This document shows positions 33,716 to 41,667 of a DNA stretch of 64,000 nucleotides, piece by piece. The translations under genes and the position numbers were made by a program. The stretch's first letter is position 1. Every line of letters begins with the position of its first letter. The stretch comes from Streptomyces sp. L-9-10 (lineage in GTDB: Bacteria; Actinomycetota; Actinomycetes; Streptomycetales; Streptomycetaceae): positions 62,001 through 126,000 of the forward strand of contig NZ_PHRF01000016.1 in assembly GCF_004151105.1 (NCBI RefSeq). Reading direction: 5' to 3'. The notes below the pieces were generated by a model. It was not told where the DNA came from and made no database searches. It saw only the letters and a program-made list of their open reading frames with translations.

Positions 33716-34222
33716 ATGACCTCTACCAAATCCGTTTCGATCAGTGCGCGGCACGCCTCCAGGCTGGGCACTCTCTCGGTGATTCCCTGGACCAGCGACC
33801 CCTCCGGCGGCGAACGCAACGCCCCTTTCCTGCTCGCCTATTCACTCGGGGACGGCAAGGACGGGGCGGAGGCCGGCGAGGAGACGATGCGTACGGTGCT
33901 CGCCGAGATCGGGCTGATCCCCGGCGGCGATCTGGTCGATGTCTCGAAGACCCCCAACGTGCCGATCACGCTGCTGGTCGAGGCGGGGCGCGCCGTGCTG
34001 ACGATGCCGTATCTGAACGCGCAGTGCCCCGTCCCGCCGGAGTGGGAGCGGGACGCGCGGGACCACGGGCAGGTCTACTTCATCGTCGCCACCCGGCCGT
34101 GGGCCGAGGCGACCCCGGGCAGGCCCGTCACCGAGGAGCAGCTGCGCGCCTTCGCGGGCGACGAGGCGATGCTCACCAGCGCCGCGCACAGTCTGGTGCC
34201 GGTACGCAGCCTGCGCGGCTGA
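33716..34222 (+). CDS. Conserved hypothetical protein, DUF5949-like
   Basis: Cytoplasmic protein of 168 aa, no signal peptide or membrane segment. PFLLAYSLGDGKDGAE, GLIPGGDLVDVSKTPNVPIT, AVLTMPYLNAQCPVPPEWER and VYFIVATRPWAEATPGRPVT mark a short family restricted, as far as I recall, to Streptomyces and relatives (DUF5949). Its function is unknown. Start ATG 33716 is chosen; an ATG four codons earlier (33704) is possible, and neither has a strong ribosome-binding site. It lies 56 bp upstream of the VKOR gene and may share its transcript. Confidence 0.75.
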   Translation: MTSTKSVSISARHASRLGTLSVIPWTSDPSGGERNAPFLLAYSLGDGKDGAEAGEETMRTVLAEIGLIPGGDLVDVSKTPNVPITLLVEAGRAVLTMPYLNAQCPVPPEWERDARDHGQVYFIVATRPWAEATPGRPVTEEQLRAFAGDEAMLTSAAHSLVPVRSLRG

Positions 34223-34278
34223 GCGTCGGAAGCCCGGACGGATACCGGATGAGCACCGGAAGCAGGGGAGCGGACGTC

Positions 34279-34914
34279 ATGGCGACGGCACTGGCCGAGA
34301 ACTCGGCCACCGACGAGCGTACGGACAGCACCGGCGGTACGTGGGGCGGCGGACGGGCCTTCGCGCTCGTGCTGATGATCAGCGGGGCGGCCGGGCTGCT
34401 GGCGGCCTGGGTGATCACCCTCGACAAGTTCAGACTGCTGGAGGACCCGGACTTCACCCCGGGATGCAGTCTGAACCCGGTGGTCTCCTGCGGGAACATC
34501 ATGAAGAGCGACCAGGCGTCGGTCTTCGGCTTCCCCAACCCGATGCTGGGGCTGGCGGCGTACGCGGTGGTCGTCGGCGTCGGCGCGGGGCTGCTGGCCG
34601 GGGCACGCTACCGGCGCTGGTTCTGGCTCGGCCTGAACGCCGGAACGCTCTTCGGCGTCGGCTTCTGCACGTGGCTCCAGTACCAGTCGCTCTACAGCAT
34701 CAACTCGCTGTGTCTGTGGTGCTGTCTGGCCTGGGTCGCCACCATCGTGATGTTCTGCTACGTCACGGCGCACAACATCGAGCACGGGATCCTGCCCGCG
34801 CCCGCCGGGCTGCGGGACGCGCTCGGCGAGTTCCACTGGGTGCCGCCGGTGCTGTGGACCGGAATCATCGGGATGCTCATCCTGACCCGCTGGTGGGACT
34901 TCTGGACCAGCTGA
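34279..34914 (+). CDS. Vitamin K epoxide reductase (VKOR) family protein
   Basis: Membrane oxidoreductase of 211 aa with four to five helices. Bacterial VKORs reoxidise DsbA-like partners using menaquinone and so drive disulfide formation outside the membrane. The loop pair is CSLNPVVSC near residue 68 and the active CxxC is LCLWCCLAW near residue 150, in the usual order. The start is ATG 34279 with GGGGAG 8 nt upstream. Disulfide capacity is relevant to the chaplins downstream, whose two Cys residues form a disulfide, though no shared operon exists. Confidence 0.92.
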   Translation: MATALAENSATDERTDSTGGTWGGGRAFALVLMISGAAGLLAAWVITLDKFRLLEDPDFTPGCSLNPVVSCGNIMKSDQASVFGFPNPMLGLAAYAVVVGVGAGLLAGARYRRWFWLGLNAGTLFGVGFCTWLQYQSLYSINSLCLWCCLAWVATIVMFCYVTAHNIEHGILPAPAGLRDALGEFHWVPPVLWTGIIGMLILTRWWDFWTS

Positions 34915-34957
34915 GGTCAGGTCCTGCGGGGTCTGGCCACGGGCCGGCCGGCTACGG

Positions 34958-34984
34958 GGTCCGGGCCCGCGCGGGGCCCGGACC
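34958..34984. terminator. Convergent terminator after VKOR
   Basis: A perfect 11-bp stem GGTCCGGGCCC / GGGCCCGGACC with a 5-nt loop sits between the VKOR gene and the facing small secreted-protein gene. No T-run is present. Confidence 0.65.
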
Positions 34985-35089
34985 GTCCGGTCCGGTCACG
35001 CACGGGATCGCCGCGCCTCCGGAAACCGTCCTGGGAAGCCGTCATGCCGTCTCCGGAAACCGCTGCCGGGACTACGTGCCGACCGGGGA

Positions 35090-35428
35090 CTACTTGCCGA
35101 GCGGAAGCCCACCGAGCAGCTTGTTGCCGGTCGACGTGCCGACGATCTCCTTGGCGCCCGTCTTGCCCGACGTCTTCTTGCCGTTCGTCTTGCCGCCCTT
35201 CTTCTTGTTCAGGCTGTCCGTGGCGCCCTTCACGGCGTTCAGCACGGACCCCGGGTTCTCGGTGTCCAGCGCGTTGGTGTTCAGCGGCCGGGGGTCCTTG
35301 AGGCCCTCGCTCATCACGGTCTCCAGCCCGCCATTGAGGCTCATGCCTTCGGCGGCGAACGCCGGAGCGGCGGCGCCGAGAGCCATCACGGAACCGGCGA
35401 CGACAGCGGCGACCTTCATGGGCTTCAT
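35090..35428 (-). CDS. Small secreted basic protein
   Basis: Protein of 112 aa with a clear Sec signal peptide (MKPMKVAAVVAGSVMALGAA, cleavage after AFA near residue 25). The mature part is about 85 residues: an acidic first third, a central VLNAVKGATDSLN helix, a Lys/Gly/Thr-rich stretch (NKKKGGKTNGKKTSGKTG) and a GNKLLGGLPLG end. No Cys and no recognised domain. Its place beside a second small secreted protein and a chaplin, all on the minus strand, suggests a cell-surface or matrix role during aerial growth; this is inference. Confidence 0.8.
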   Translation of the reverse strand: MKPMKVAAVVAGSVMALGAAAPAFAAEGMSLNGGLETVMSEGLKDPRPLNTNALDTENPGSVLNAVKGATDSLNKKKGGKTNGKKTSGKTGAKEIVGTSTGNKLLGGLPLGK

Positions 35429-35635
35429 CGTGAATCCTTCTTTCGGTGATGTCTGTTGTGAGACAACTCACGCTTCGCACAGGCCTCTTGGAGAACCCTT
35501 CGCGCGGTCGCTCGTCATCAGTAACGACGCGTGCGCGCGGCGGAAACTCCGTCGGGAAGGAATTCTGGACAGGCCACTCGAATGAAGGGGACTCGCCCTA
35601 TTCTCGTATCGAACGAGCAGCCGGGCGTGGGCTAT

Positions 35636-36103
35636 TCACGGCTGTCGGGGATCAGCCGCGGGAGACGGTTCGGTCAATGTGTCGGTGGACTTCTGTACGG
35701 TCGCGACCACTTCGGCCAGCGCGTCGGCCGGAACGGTGGCCTTCAGGGCGGCCACGGCGTCCCTGATGGCCTTGGTGTGCTTCTCGATGTCAGCGGCGGA
35801 CAGCTCTCCGTCGGGAGCCTTCAGCGCCGCCTGGACCAGATCCGCGATGGGCTTCAGCACGTCACTGGCGTCGTCCGAGGGCTTGGCCTGTTGCGCGGGC
35901 GCCGCGGGTGCGGCAGGCGCCGAGGGTGCCGTCGAGTCCGGCGCGGGTGCGGGTGCGGGCGCGGGTGCGGGCGCGGGGTCCGGAGCGGTGTCGGTTCCGG
36001 TGTCGCGCGGGAGTTCACGGGCGGCGGCGGGAGCCACGGTGCCGAGCGCGAGCGCGGCGCACACGGCGGCGGTCGTGAAACGGCGGGAGAGCGGGAGACG
36101 CAT
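35636..36103 (-). CDS. Small secreted protein with Ala/Pro repeat and helical domain
   Basis: Protein of 155 aa with a signal peptide (residues 1-28, ending APAAA). The mature N-terminus is a DPAPAPAPAPAPAPD repeat and Ala/Pro-rich wall-spanning stretch. Residues ~80-145 are predicted helical (DVLKPIADLVQAALKAP, HTKAIRDAVAALKATVPADA). No Cys, no catalytic motif and no known family. It lies between the basic secreted protein and the chaplin in a same-strand trio. The 207-bp gap to the next gene shows no further gene. Confidence 0.78.
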   Translation of the reverse strand: MRLPLSRRFTTAAVCAALALGTVAPAAARELPRDTGTDTAPDPAPAPAPAPAPAPDSTAPSAPAAPAAPAQQAKPSDDASDVLKPIADLVQAALKAPDGELSAADIEKHTKAIRDAVAALKATVPADALAEVVATVQKSTDTLTEPSPAADPRQP

Positions 36104-36448
36104 GCCTGGTCCTTTCGGGCTGAGCCGAACGTTCGGGACGAGTCGTCACGTTCTCCTCACCGTCGGTTCCCCACCCGGAGCCCGCAACCGAACGGGCACC
36201 CTCCCTGCGGCCGGTATCACGGCCGCCGTATCCGTCCCGGCCCGCTCCGACCCGCTCTCACCTGGTCCGACGCGTCCGGACGGCGCCCGCGCGGGCCCGT
36301 GCCGCGCCGCCGTACGAGTGGTCGCCGGGGCGCGTAAGGGTGTCCCCCGGACAGCGGAAGAGCCGCTCTGCCCCCGAGGGAAAGAGCGGCTCTCGCGTGC
36401 GACGTCGACGCGACGTGGGTGTGGCGCCGACAGCGACAGCGAAGGTCG
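36104..36448 (-). terminator. Intergenic region with chaplin terminator (stem 36360-36392)
   Basis: About 345 bp separate the chaplin stop from the secreted-protein start. GAGCCGCTCT at 36360-36369 pairs with AGAGCGGCTC at 36383-36392 around a 13-nt loop, 57 nt beyond the chaplin stop on the minus strand: an intrinsic terminator. The remainder (36104-36350) would carry the promoter of the 155-aa protein; no motif could be assigned. Confidence 0.7.
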
Positions 36449-36688
36449 TCAGCTGTTGACGCAGGTGTTGCCGAACGCCGGGTTGAGGATGCCGACGACG
36501 TCGATCGTGTTGCCGCAGACGTTCACGGGCAGGTGGATCGGGACCTGGATGACGTTGCCGGAGATGACACCCGGGGAGCCGACAGCGGCGGCCCCGGCGT
36601 CGGCGTCGGCGAAGGCGACGCCGGAGGCGCCGGCGACAGCGGCGGCGGCCGCGGTGGAGAGAACAACAGCCTTGGCGATACGCGACAT
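36449..36688 (-). CDS. Short chaplin (ChpF position)
   Basis: Secreted amyloid-forming surfactant protein of 79 aa. A Sec signal peptide covers residues 1-28 (ends VAFA). The mature ~50 residues are one chaplin domain: GSPGVISGNVIQVPIHLPVNV..., then a Cys (VCGNTIDVVG) and ILNPAFGNTCVNS with the second Cys forming the conserved disulfide. Short chaplins coat aerial hyphae and lower water surface tension. The position left of the polysaccharide operon corresponds, from memory, to chpF of S. coelicolor. A sigma-BldN-type promoter lies about 65 bp upstream. Confidence 0.93.
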   Translation of the reverse strand: MSRIAKAVVLSTAAAAAVAGASGVAFADADAGAAAVGSPGVISGNVIQVPIHLPVNVCGNTIDVVGILNPAFGNTCVNS

Positions 36689-36752
36689 GGAGAAGGGCTC
36701 CTCGGTCGAAAGGGACGCAGTACGTGTCGGGCGCGATTGCCTGACCTATGCA

Positions 36753-36780
36753 TCAACGCCGAAGGCGCCCATCGGTTGCG
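36753..36780 (-). promoter_or_regulatory. Sigma-BldN-type promoter of the chaplin gene
   Basis: On the minus strand the sequence is CGCAAC-N16-CGTTGA. The sigma-BldN consensus, as I recall it, is CGTAAC-N16-CGTTGA, so 11 of 12 bases and the spacing agree. It ends 65 bp before the chaplin start codon. Chaplin genes are known members of the BldN regulon. Confidence 0.7.
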
Positions 36781-37178
36781 CGCCCGAAAGAGTGACGCCC
36801 CGTCTGCCACTCGGCCGGGTGCGGTGGCCGATCGGGTGAGGAGCAACGGTCGGGCGAGGAACTACCGCTCTTAAGAGTCCTTTTGTACGTTCAGCGCGAT
36901 TCAGCGCGTCTCACGTGATTTTCAGTCCGCCCTCTGTAAAGGTGCCTGATTGTTTCGGTCTTCGAGACGGAGAGCCACTATGTGGAATTCGACGGTTCTC
37001 GGGGGCGGTAATGAATTCGCGGGGCGCCGGATGACTCATGTGTTCGATTCGGTGTCCAGCGTGACCCCTGTCGTGCCGGTGCGTTTTTCGTAGGAGCGGA
37101 AAACCGGAACTGAACACCGGGCGCCCGAGCCCGCTCGAAGAGATCGTTTTTCCGTATCCACGAGTGGAGGAGTTGCGC
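36781..37178. other. Divergent non-coding region upstream of the polysaccharide operon
   Basis: Nearly 400 bp lie between the chaplin promoter and the first glycosyltransferase gene. The DNA is AT-richer than its surroundings around 36865-36965 and 37095-37160. It holds no gene-like frame. It must contain the main promoter of the polysaccharide operon, but I could not match one to a known consensus. The ribosome-binding site GGAGGAG at 37166-37172 serves the GTG at 37179. Confidence 0.55.
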
Positions 37179-38381
37179 GTGCAGCCAGAACGGCGCCGGC
37201 CCGGGGCCGGCTTCACCGCGCTCCACCTCGTCCAGCCGGTCGACGGCGGAGTGGCCAGGGTGGTCCTGGATCTGGTCGGGGCACAACGGGACGCCGGAGT
37301 ACGCGTGGCCGTCGCCTGTCCCGTGGAAGGGCCGCTGGCCGCCGCTGCGGCCCGGCTCGGCGCCGAGGTCCATGACTGGCGGGCGACCCGTGACCCCGGG
37401 CCCGGACTGGTCCGTGAGATCGGGCGGGCAGCGCGCGTGGTGCGGCGGGTCCGGCCCGATCTGGTGCACGCCCACAGCGCGAAGGCCGGACTGGCCGGAC
37501 GGCTCGCCGTACGGGGCCGGGTGCCCACCGTCTTCCAGCCGCACGCGTGGTCGTTCGAGGCGGTCGGCGGTGTGACGGGCCGGCTGGCCGGACACTGGGA
37601 GCGGTGGGCCGTCCGGTGGACCGACCGGGTCGTATGCGTCAGTGACGCGGAACGGCGCACCGGCGAGCGGGCCGGCATCCGCGCACCCTGGTCCGTCGTC
37701 CACAACGGCGTCGACGTCGGGCGGTTCGGATCCGCCGGCGGGCCGTCCGGGCCCGCCGACCTGACCGGCACCACCGCCGCGCGGGCCGCGCTCCCGCCGT
37801 TGGCCGCCCTCCCGCCGGACACACCCGTCGTGCTCTGCGTCGGACGGCTCTGCAGACAGAAGGGGCAGGACATCCTGCTGCGGGCCTGGCGCCAGGTCCT
37901 CCTCCAACTGCCACGGGCGCGGCTGGTCCTCGTCGGGGACGGTCCCGACGCCGCCGCGCTGCGCGCCGCCGCACCGCCCTCGGTGATCTTCGCCGGGGCC
38001 GTACCGGACACCGCGCCCTGGTACCGGGCGGCCGAGCTGGTCGTCCTGCCCTCGCGCTGGGAGGGCATGGCGGTGGCTCCGCTGGAGGCCATGGCGAGCG
38101 GCAGGACCGTCGTCCTCAGCGACGTGGACGGGGCGCGCGAGAGCCTGCCGCCCGGCCGCGAAGCGCTCTGTCTCGTACCGCCGGAGGACCCGCCCGCGCT
38201 GGCGGCGGCCATCGGCACTCTGCTCCGCGACGCGCCACTGCGCGAAGCGATCGGCCGCCAGGGCCATCAGCACGTACTCAGCACCTATGACGTGCGGCAG
38301 ACAGCGCGGGCCATCGCGGATGTGTATCGCGAAGTCGCCTCCGTGCCGCGCCCCGAACGCAGGGAGCCGATTCCCCAGTGA
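37179..38381 (+). CDS. Glycosyltransferase family 4, first gene of the polysaccharide operon
   Basis: Cytosolic, membrane-associated GT-B glycosyltransferase of 400 aa. N-terminal fold: LHLVQPVDGGVARVVLDLVG, HSAKAGLAGRLAVRG, QPHAWSFEAVGG. C-terminal fold: VLCVGRLCRQKGQDILLRAW and the nucleotide-sugar E-x7-E-like motif LPSRWEGMAVAPLEAMASG. It probably adds a sugar to the undecaprenyl-linked repeat unit begun by the next gene product. Start GTG 37179 is preferred because GGAGGAG is 6 nt upstream; the in-frame GTG at 37164 would swallow that site. Its stop overlaps the next start (GTGA). Confidence 0.9.
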   Translation: MQPERRRPGAGFTALHLVQPVDGGVARVVLDLVGAQRDAGVRVAVACPVEGPLAAAAARLGAEVHDWRATRDPGPGLVREIGRAARVVRRVRPDLVHAHSAKAGLAGRLAVRGRVPTVFQPHAWSFEAVGGVTGRLAGHWERWAVRWTDRVVCVSDAERRTGERAGIRAPWSVVHNGVDVGRFGSAGGPSGPADLTGTTAARAALPPLAALPPDTPVVLCVGRLCRQKGQDILLRAWRQVLLQLPRARLVLVGDGPDAAALRAAAPPSVIFAGAVPDTAPWYRAAELVVLPSRWEGMAVAPLEAMASGRTVVLSDVDGARESLPPGREALCLVPPEDPPALAAAIGTLLRDAPLREAIGRQGHQHVLSTYDVRQTARAIADVYREVASVPRPERREPIPQ

Positions 38382-40186
38382 CCACGGAAAGCACCAGCGT
38401 TCCCCCGCCCACCGGGCGGGCGCGGACGGCGGAACAGGCCATGGGGCAGCAGGCCCTGGGACAGCAGACGGCAGGACAGCAGACCCTGGGACAGCAGACC
38501 GTCGGACCGCGGACCCCGGGGCCACAGACCCTGGGGCAGCAGGTCCTGCGGCGCGTCTCGATCGCCTCCCCGCGCGACACCCCGGACCGCCTCGCGCGGC
38601 CGTCCCGCCGTCCCGCGGGCTCTCCGCTGCGCTTCGGCCTGCCGCTGTTCGCCTCGGACGTGTTCGCGGCGCTGCTGTCCACCGTCGTCCTCGGCGACGA
38701 GCAGCGCGACGCCGTACTCGTCGTCCAGCTCATCGCCTGGGTGACCGTGCTGAACGCGTGCGCCGGGCTCTACCGCCCCGGTGTCGTCCTGTCGGGGCTG
38801 GACCAGCTCCCCGCGCTGGCCGCCCGGATCGCGGTGGCCTGGTGCGCCGCCGCCGCCGTACTCGCGGCGCTCTTCCCCGCGCTGGCCGTGGGGGTCCCGG
38901 ACCTGCTGGGCGGCTGCGCACTCCAGCTCGTCGTCGCGTGCGGCTGCCGCTCGCTCCTGCACACGCGGCGCCGCGCCGTGGCACGCAACCGGCTGCGGTC
39001 CGCTCTGGTCGTCGGTTCGGGACCGGCCGCGCGGCGGCTGGCCGCGCTGCTGGCCCAGCATCCCGAGTACGGTCTGCGGCCCGTCGGGATCGCCGGGTCC
39101 GCGCAGGACGAGGACGAGGCGGACCGGGCCGCCGCCAGGACCGGCGGGCGGGACGGCGGAGCGGTGGACGCCCCCGCCCTGCCGGTGCTGACCTCGGCCG
39201 AGGAGATCCACCGGGCGGTCATCCAGAACGGTGTCCAGGACGCGCTGTTCATCGACCACCGGTTCATCGACTTCACCGACCGCGAGCGAGGGCTCGGCGA
39301 CTCCGGGTTCGGCCAGGCGGGGTTCAACGAGCCGGGGTTCAGCGAGTCGGGGTTCAGCGAGTCGGGGTTCGGTGAGCCGGGGTTCGGTGAGTCCGGGTTC
39401 CAGGACGTCGGGTTCCATGACCCCACCGGCCCCGGCGACGGCACGGAGCGCGCGGCCCTCGTCGCGCTCTTCCACGAGTACGGCTGCGCCACCTGGTTCG
39501 TCGGCGCGGGGCCCTGGGACCTGACCGCCGCGCCCGTCGCCATGGAGCGGCACCTGTGGGGCTTCGCCGCCCGCCGCGTCGAGCCGCCCCCCGTACGCCG
39601 CCACCGCCGCGACGCGGCCGTCAAGCGGCTGCTGGACGTGGTGTTCACGCTCCCGCTCCTGCTGGCCGCCTCCCCGGTCCTGCTGGCCTGCGCGCTCGCC
39701 GTCCGGCTCTGCGACGGCCGTGACGTGCTCTTCCGCCAGGAACGCGTCGGACAGAACGGCCGCACTTTCACCCTGCTGAAGTTCCGCACCCTGCGCCCGG
39801 CCGACGAGCACGAGTCCGCCACCCGCTGGAACATCGCCAACGATCTGCGGATGAGCCCGGTGGGCAACTTCCTGCGCCGTACCTCGATGGACGAACTGCC
39901 CCAGCTCTGGAACGTGCTGCGGGGTGACATGAGCCTGGTCGGACCCCGGCCGGAGCGCCCGTTCTTCGTCGCCAACTTCAGCAAGACCCAGCCCGGTTAC
40001 GCGGCCCGGCACCGCATGCCCGTCGGCATCACCGGTCTCGCGCAGGTCCACGGGCTGCGCGGGGACACCTCCATCGAGGAGCGGTCGCGGTTCGACAACC
40101 ACTACATCGACCACTGGTCGCTGTGGCAGGACGTGTGCATCCTGCTGCGGACCGCCGCGTCCCTCGTCCGCCCGGCGGGCAGCTGA
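38378..40186 (+). CDS. Polyprenyl glycosylphosphotransferase (initiating sugar transferase)
   Basis: Membrane enzyme of 602 aa that transfers a sugar-1-phosphate to undecaprenyl phosphate to start repeat-unit assembly. Four hydrophobic helices and a CoA-binding-like domain are followed by the catalytic bacterial-sugar-transferase domain at ~405-600: KRLLDVVFTLPLLLAASPVL, LFRQERVGQNGRTFTLLKFR, RRTSMDELPQLWNVLRGDMS, VGPRPERPFFV. Two low-complexity insertions are unusual: Gly-Gln-Gln repeats near residues 20-50, and eight pentapeptides of the type GFSES at about residues 310-349. The start is a GTG overlapping the previous stop. Confidence 0.92.
   Translation: MTTESTSVPPPTGRARTAEQAMGQQALGQQTAGQQTLGQQTVGPRTPGPQTLGQQVLRRVSIASPRDTPDRLARPSRRPAGSPLRFGLPLFASDVFAALLSTVVLGDEQRDAVLVVQLIAWVTVLNACAGLYRPGVVLSGLDQLPALAARIAVAWCAAAAVLAALFPALAVGVPDLLGGCALQLVVACGCRSLLHTRRRAVARNRLRSALVVGSGPAARRLAALLAQHPEYGLRPVGIAGSAQDEDEADRAAARTGGRDGGAVDAPALPVLTSAEEIHRAVIQNGVQDALFIDHRFIDFTDRERGLGDSGFGQAGFNEPGFSESGFSESGFGEPGFGESGFQDVGFHDPTGPGDGTERAALVALFHEYGCATWFVGAGPWDLTAAPVAMERHLWGFAARRVEPPPVRRHRRDAAVKRLLDVVFTLPLLLAASPVLLACALAVRLCDGRDVLFRQERVGQNGRTFTLLKFRTLRPADEHESATRWNIANDLRMSPVGNFLRRTSMDELPQLWNVLRGDMSLVGPRPERPFFVANFSKTQPGYAARHRMPVGITGLAQVHGLRGDTSIEERSRFDNHYIDHWSLWQDVCILLRTAASLVRPAGS
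39305..39424 (+). repeat. Eight tandem 15-bp repeats inside the sugar transferase gene
   Basis: The unit GGGTTCAGCGAGTCG recurs eight times with drift, encoding GFxxx pentapeptides (GFNEP, GFSES, GFGEP, GFGES and so on). It lies between the CoA-binding-like domain and the catalytic domain, in a surface loop. Two adjacent units are identical, indicating recent slippage. Confidence 0.85.
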
Positions 40187-41667
40187 TGGCCTCGGACGCC
40201 ACCGGCGTCGGATTCCCGGGCGGCGTCGGGATCGCGGGGCTGACCGCGCGTCATCCCGCCGCGCGCCGACCCGCTGCCCACCGGTCCGCCGCCCGCCCGT
40301 CAGCGGCGGCGGGCCCCTGGGGACACGTCCTGCGCCGGTCGGCGCATCTGCTGCCGGCCGTCGCGGTCGTCGCGCTGCTCGCCGTGCCCTCGGCACCCGC
40401 CGGGGACGGCTCCGCCGGGTCCGGGAGCGTCGCGGACGCGGCCTCCGGCCTGCTCGTCCTGCACTGTCTCGTACGCGTCCTGCGCGACCGCGCCAGGCCG
40501 CTGACCCGTACCGCCGCGGTCGTCCTCGGGCTGCCCGTACTGGGCGTGACCATCGCGGCCCTCACCGCCCACGACCCGGGCTCCAGCCTGCCCGGAATCG
40601 CGCGCTACCTCCAGATCTTCGTGCTGGTGCCGGGCGCGCTGCTGCTCCTCCTGCGCGACCGCCGTGACCTCCGGCTGGTCGCCGGGTCCGTCGTCGTCCT
40701 CGCGCTGGTACAGGGCGCGATCGGCGTCACGCAGTATCTGACCGGCACCGGCGCCTCGTACATGGGCGAGGAGATCCGCGCGGTCGGCACCTTCGGCCCC
40801 ACCGACGTGATGGGCATGGCCACGGTCGTCGCGTACGGACTGGTCATCTGCGTCGGCTTCGCCCTGAGCCCGGGGGCCGACGGCCCGGGGGCGGACGGCC
40901 GGGGGCGGCACGCGGCCCGCGTGCGGCGCGCCGTCGCGCTCGGCTGCGCCGGGCTGCTCGCCGTACCCCTCGCCCTGTCCTTCAGCCGCGGCGCCTGGAT
41001 CGCCACCGCCGTGGCCGTCGCCCTCCAGCTGACGCTCTCGGGTCCGCGCCGCGCCGTCGTGGTCGCGCTCGTGGCCGGGGCTCTCGGCGTCGTACTCGTC
41101 GGAGGTCTCGGTATCGGCTCGCAGATGATCACCGAGCGGCTCGACAGCATCACGCGGGTCACCGACGCGCCCGACCAGTCCGTCACCGACCGGTACACCA
41201 TGTGGGCCGCGGCCACGGACATGTGGCGCGAGCACCCGGTCACCGGCGTCGGGCTGAAGGGCTTCCCCGCCCACCGCGACAGCCACGCCTCGCTCGCGCT
41301 CTCCGCCGCCAGTGACACCGAGGGCGCGGGTCTCGGCTTCCAGCGTCAGCCGCTGCTCTCCCCGCACAACATGTATCTGCTGGTCCTCAGCGAGCAAGGG
41401 CTGCTGGGCATCGTCGCCCTGGTGGGCAGCTGGGCCGCGCTCCTCGTCCGCGCGCTGCGCCGGCTGCCCGGCGCGCACCGCTCCCGAACCGGCGCCGACT
41501 GCGGCCTCGCCGTCACCGGGCTGCTCATCTGGCAGCTGGTGGACTTCAGTTACGCGGACATCGGCGGCCCGTCGACCGTACTGACGGCCGTGATGCTCGG
41601 CCTGGCCGCCCGGTGGGCCCTCGGCCCCGCCCGGCGCCCCGCCACGAGTGAGGCCGGGCGCGCGTGA
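40186..41667 (+). CDS. O-antigen ligase/polymerase (Wzy-type) family protein
   Basis: Polytopic membrane protein of 493 aa with about 10-12 helices. The Wzy_C motif region is clear: LSFSRGAWIATAVAVALQ, a large external loop with EHPVTGVGLKGFPAHRD and SPHNMYLLVLSEQGLLGI. Such proteins polymerise or ligate undecaprenyl-linked repeat units on the outer face. The ATG at 40186 overlaps the previous stop (TGATG), and its own stop overlaps the murJ-like start (GTGA). Polymerase is favoured over ligase since no lipid A acceptor exists here. Confidence 0.9.
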   Translation: MASDATGVGFPGGVGIAGLTARHPAARRPAAHRSAARPSAAAGPWGHVLRRSAHLLPAVAVVALLAVPSAPAGDGSAGSGSVADAASGLLVLHCLVRVLRDRARPLTRTAAVVLGLPVLGVTIAALTAHDPGSSLPGIARYLQIFVLVPGALLLLLRDRRDLRLVAGSVVVLALVQGAIGVTQYLTGTGASYMGEEIRAVGTFGPTDVMGMATVVAYGLVICVGFALSPGADGPGADGRGRHAARVRRAVALGCAGLLAVPLALSFSRGAWIATAVAVALQLTLSGPRRAVVVALVAGALGVVLVGGLGIGSQMITERLDSITRVTDAPDQSVTDRYTMWAAATDMWREHPVTGVGLKGFPAHRDSHASLALSAASDTEGAGLGFQRQPLLSPHNMYLLVLSEQGLLGIVALVGSWAALLVRALRRLPGAHRSRTGADCGLAVTGLLIWQLVDFSYADIGGPSTVLTAVMLGLAARWALGPARRPATSEAGRA

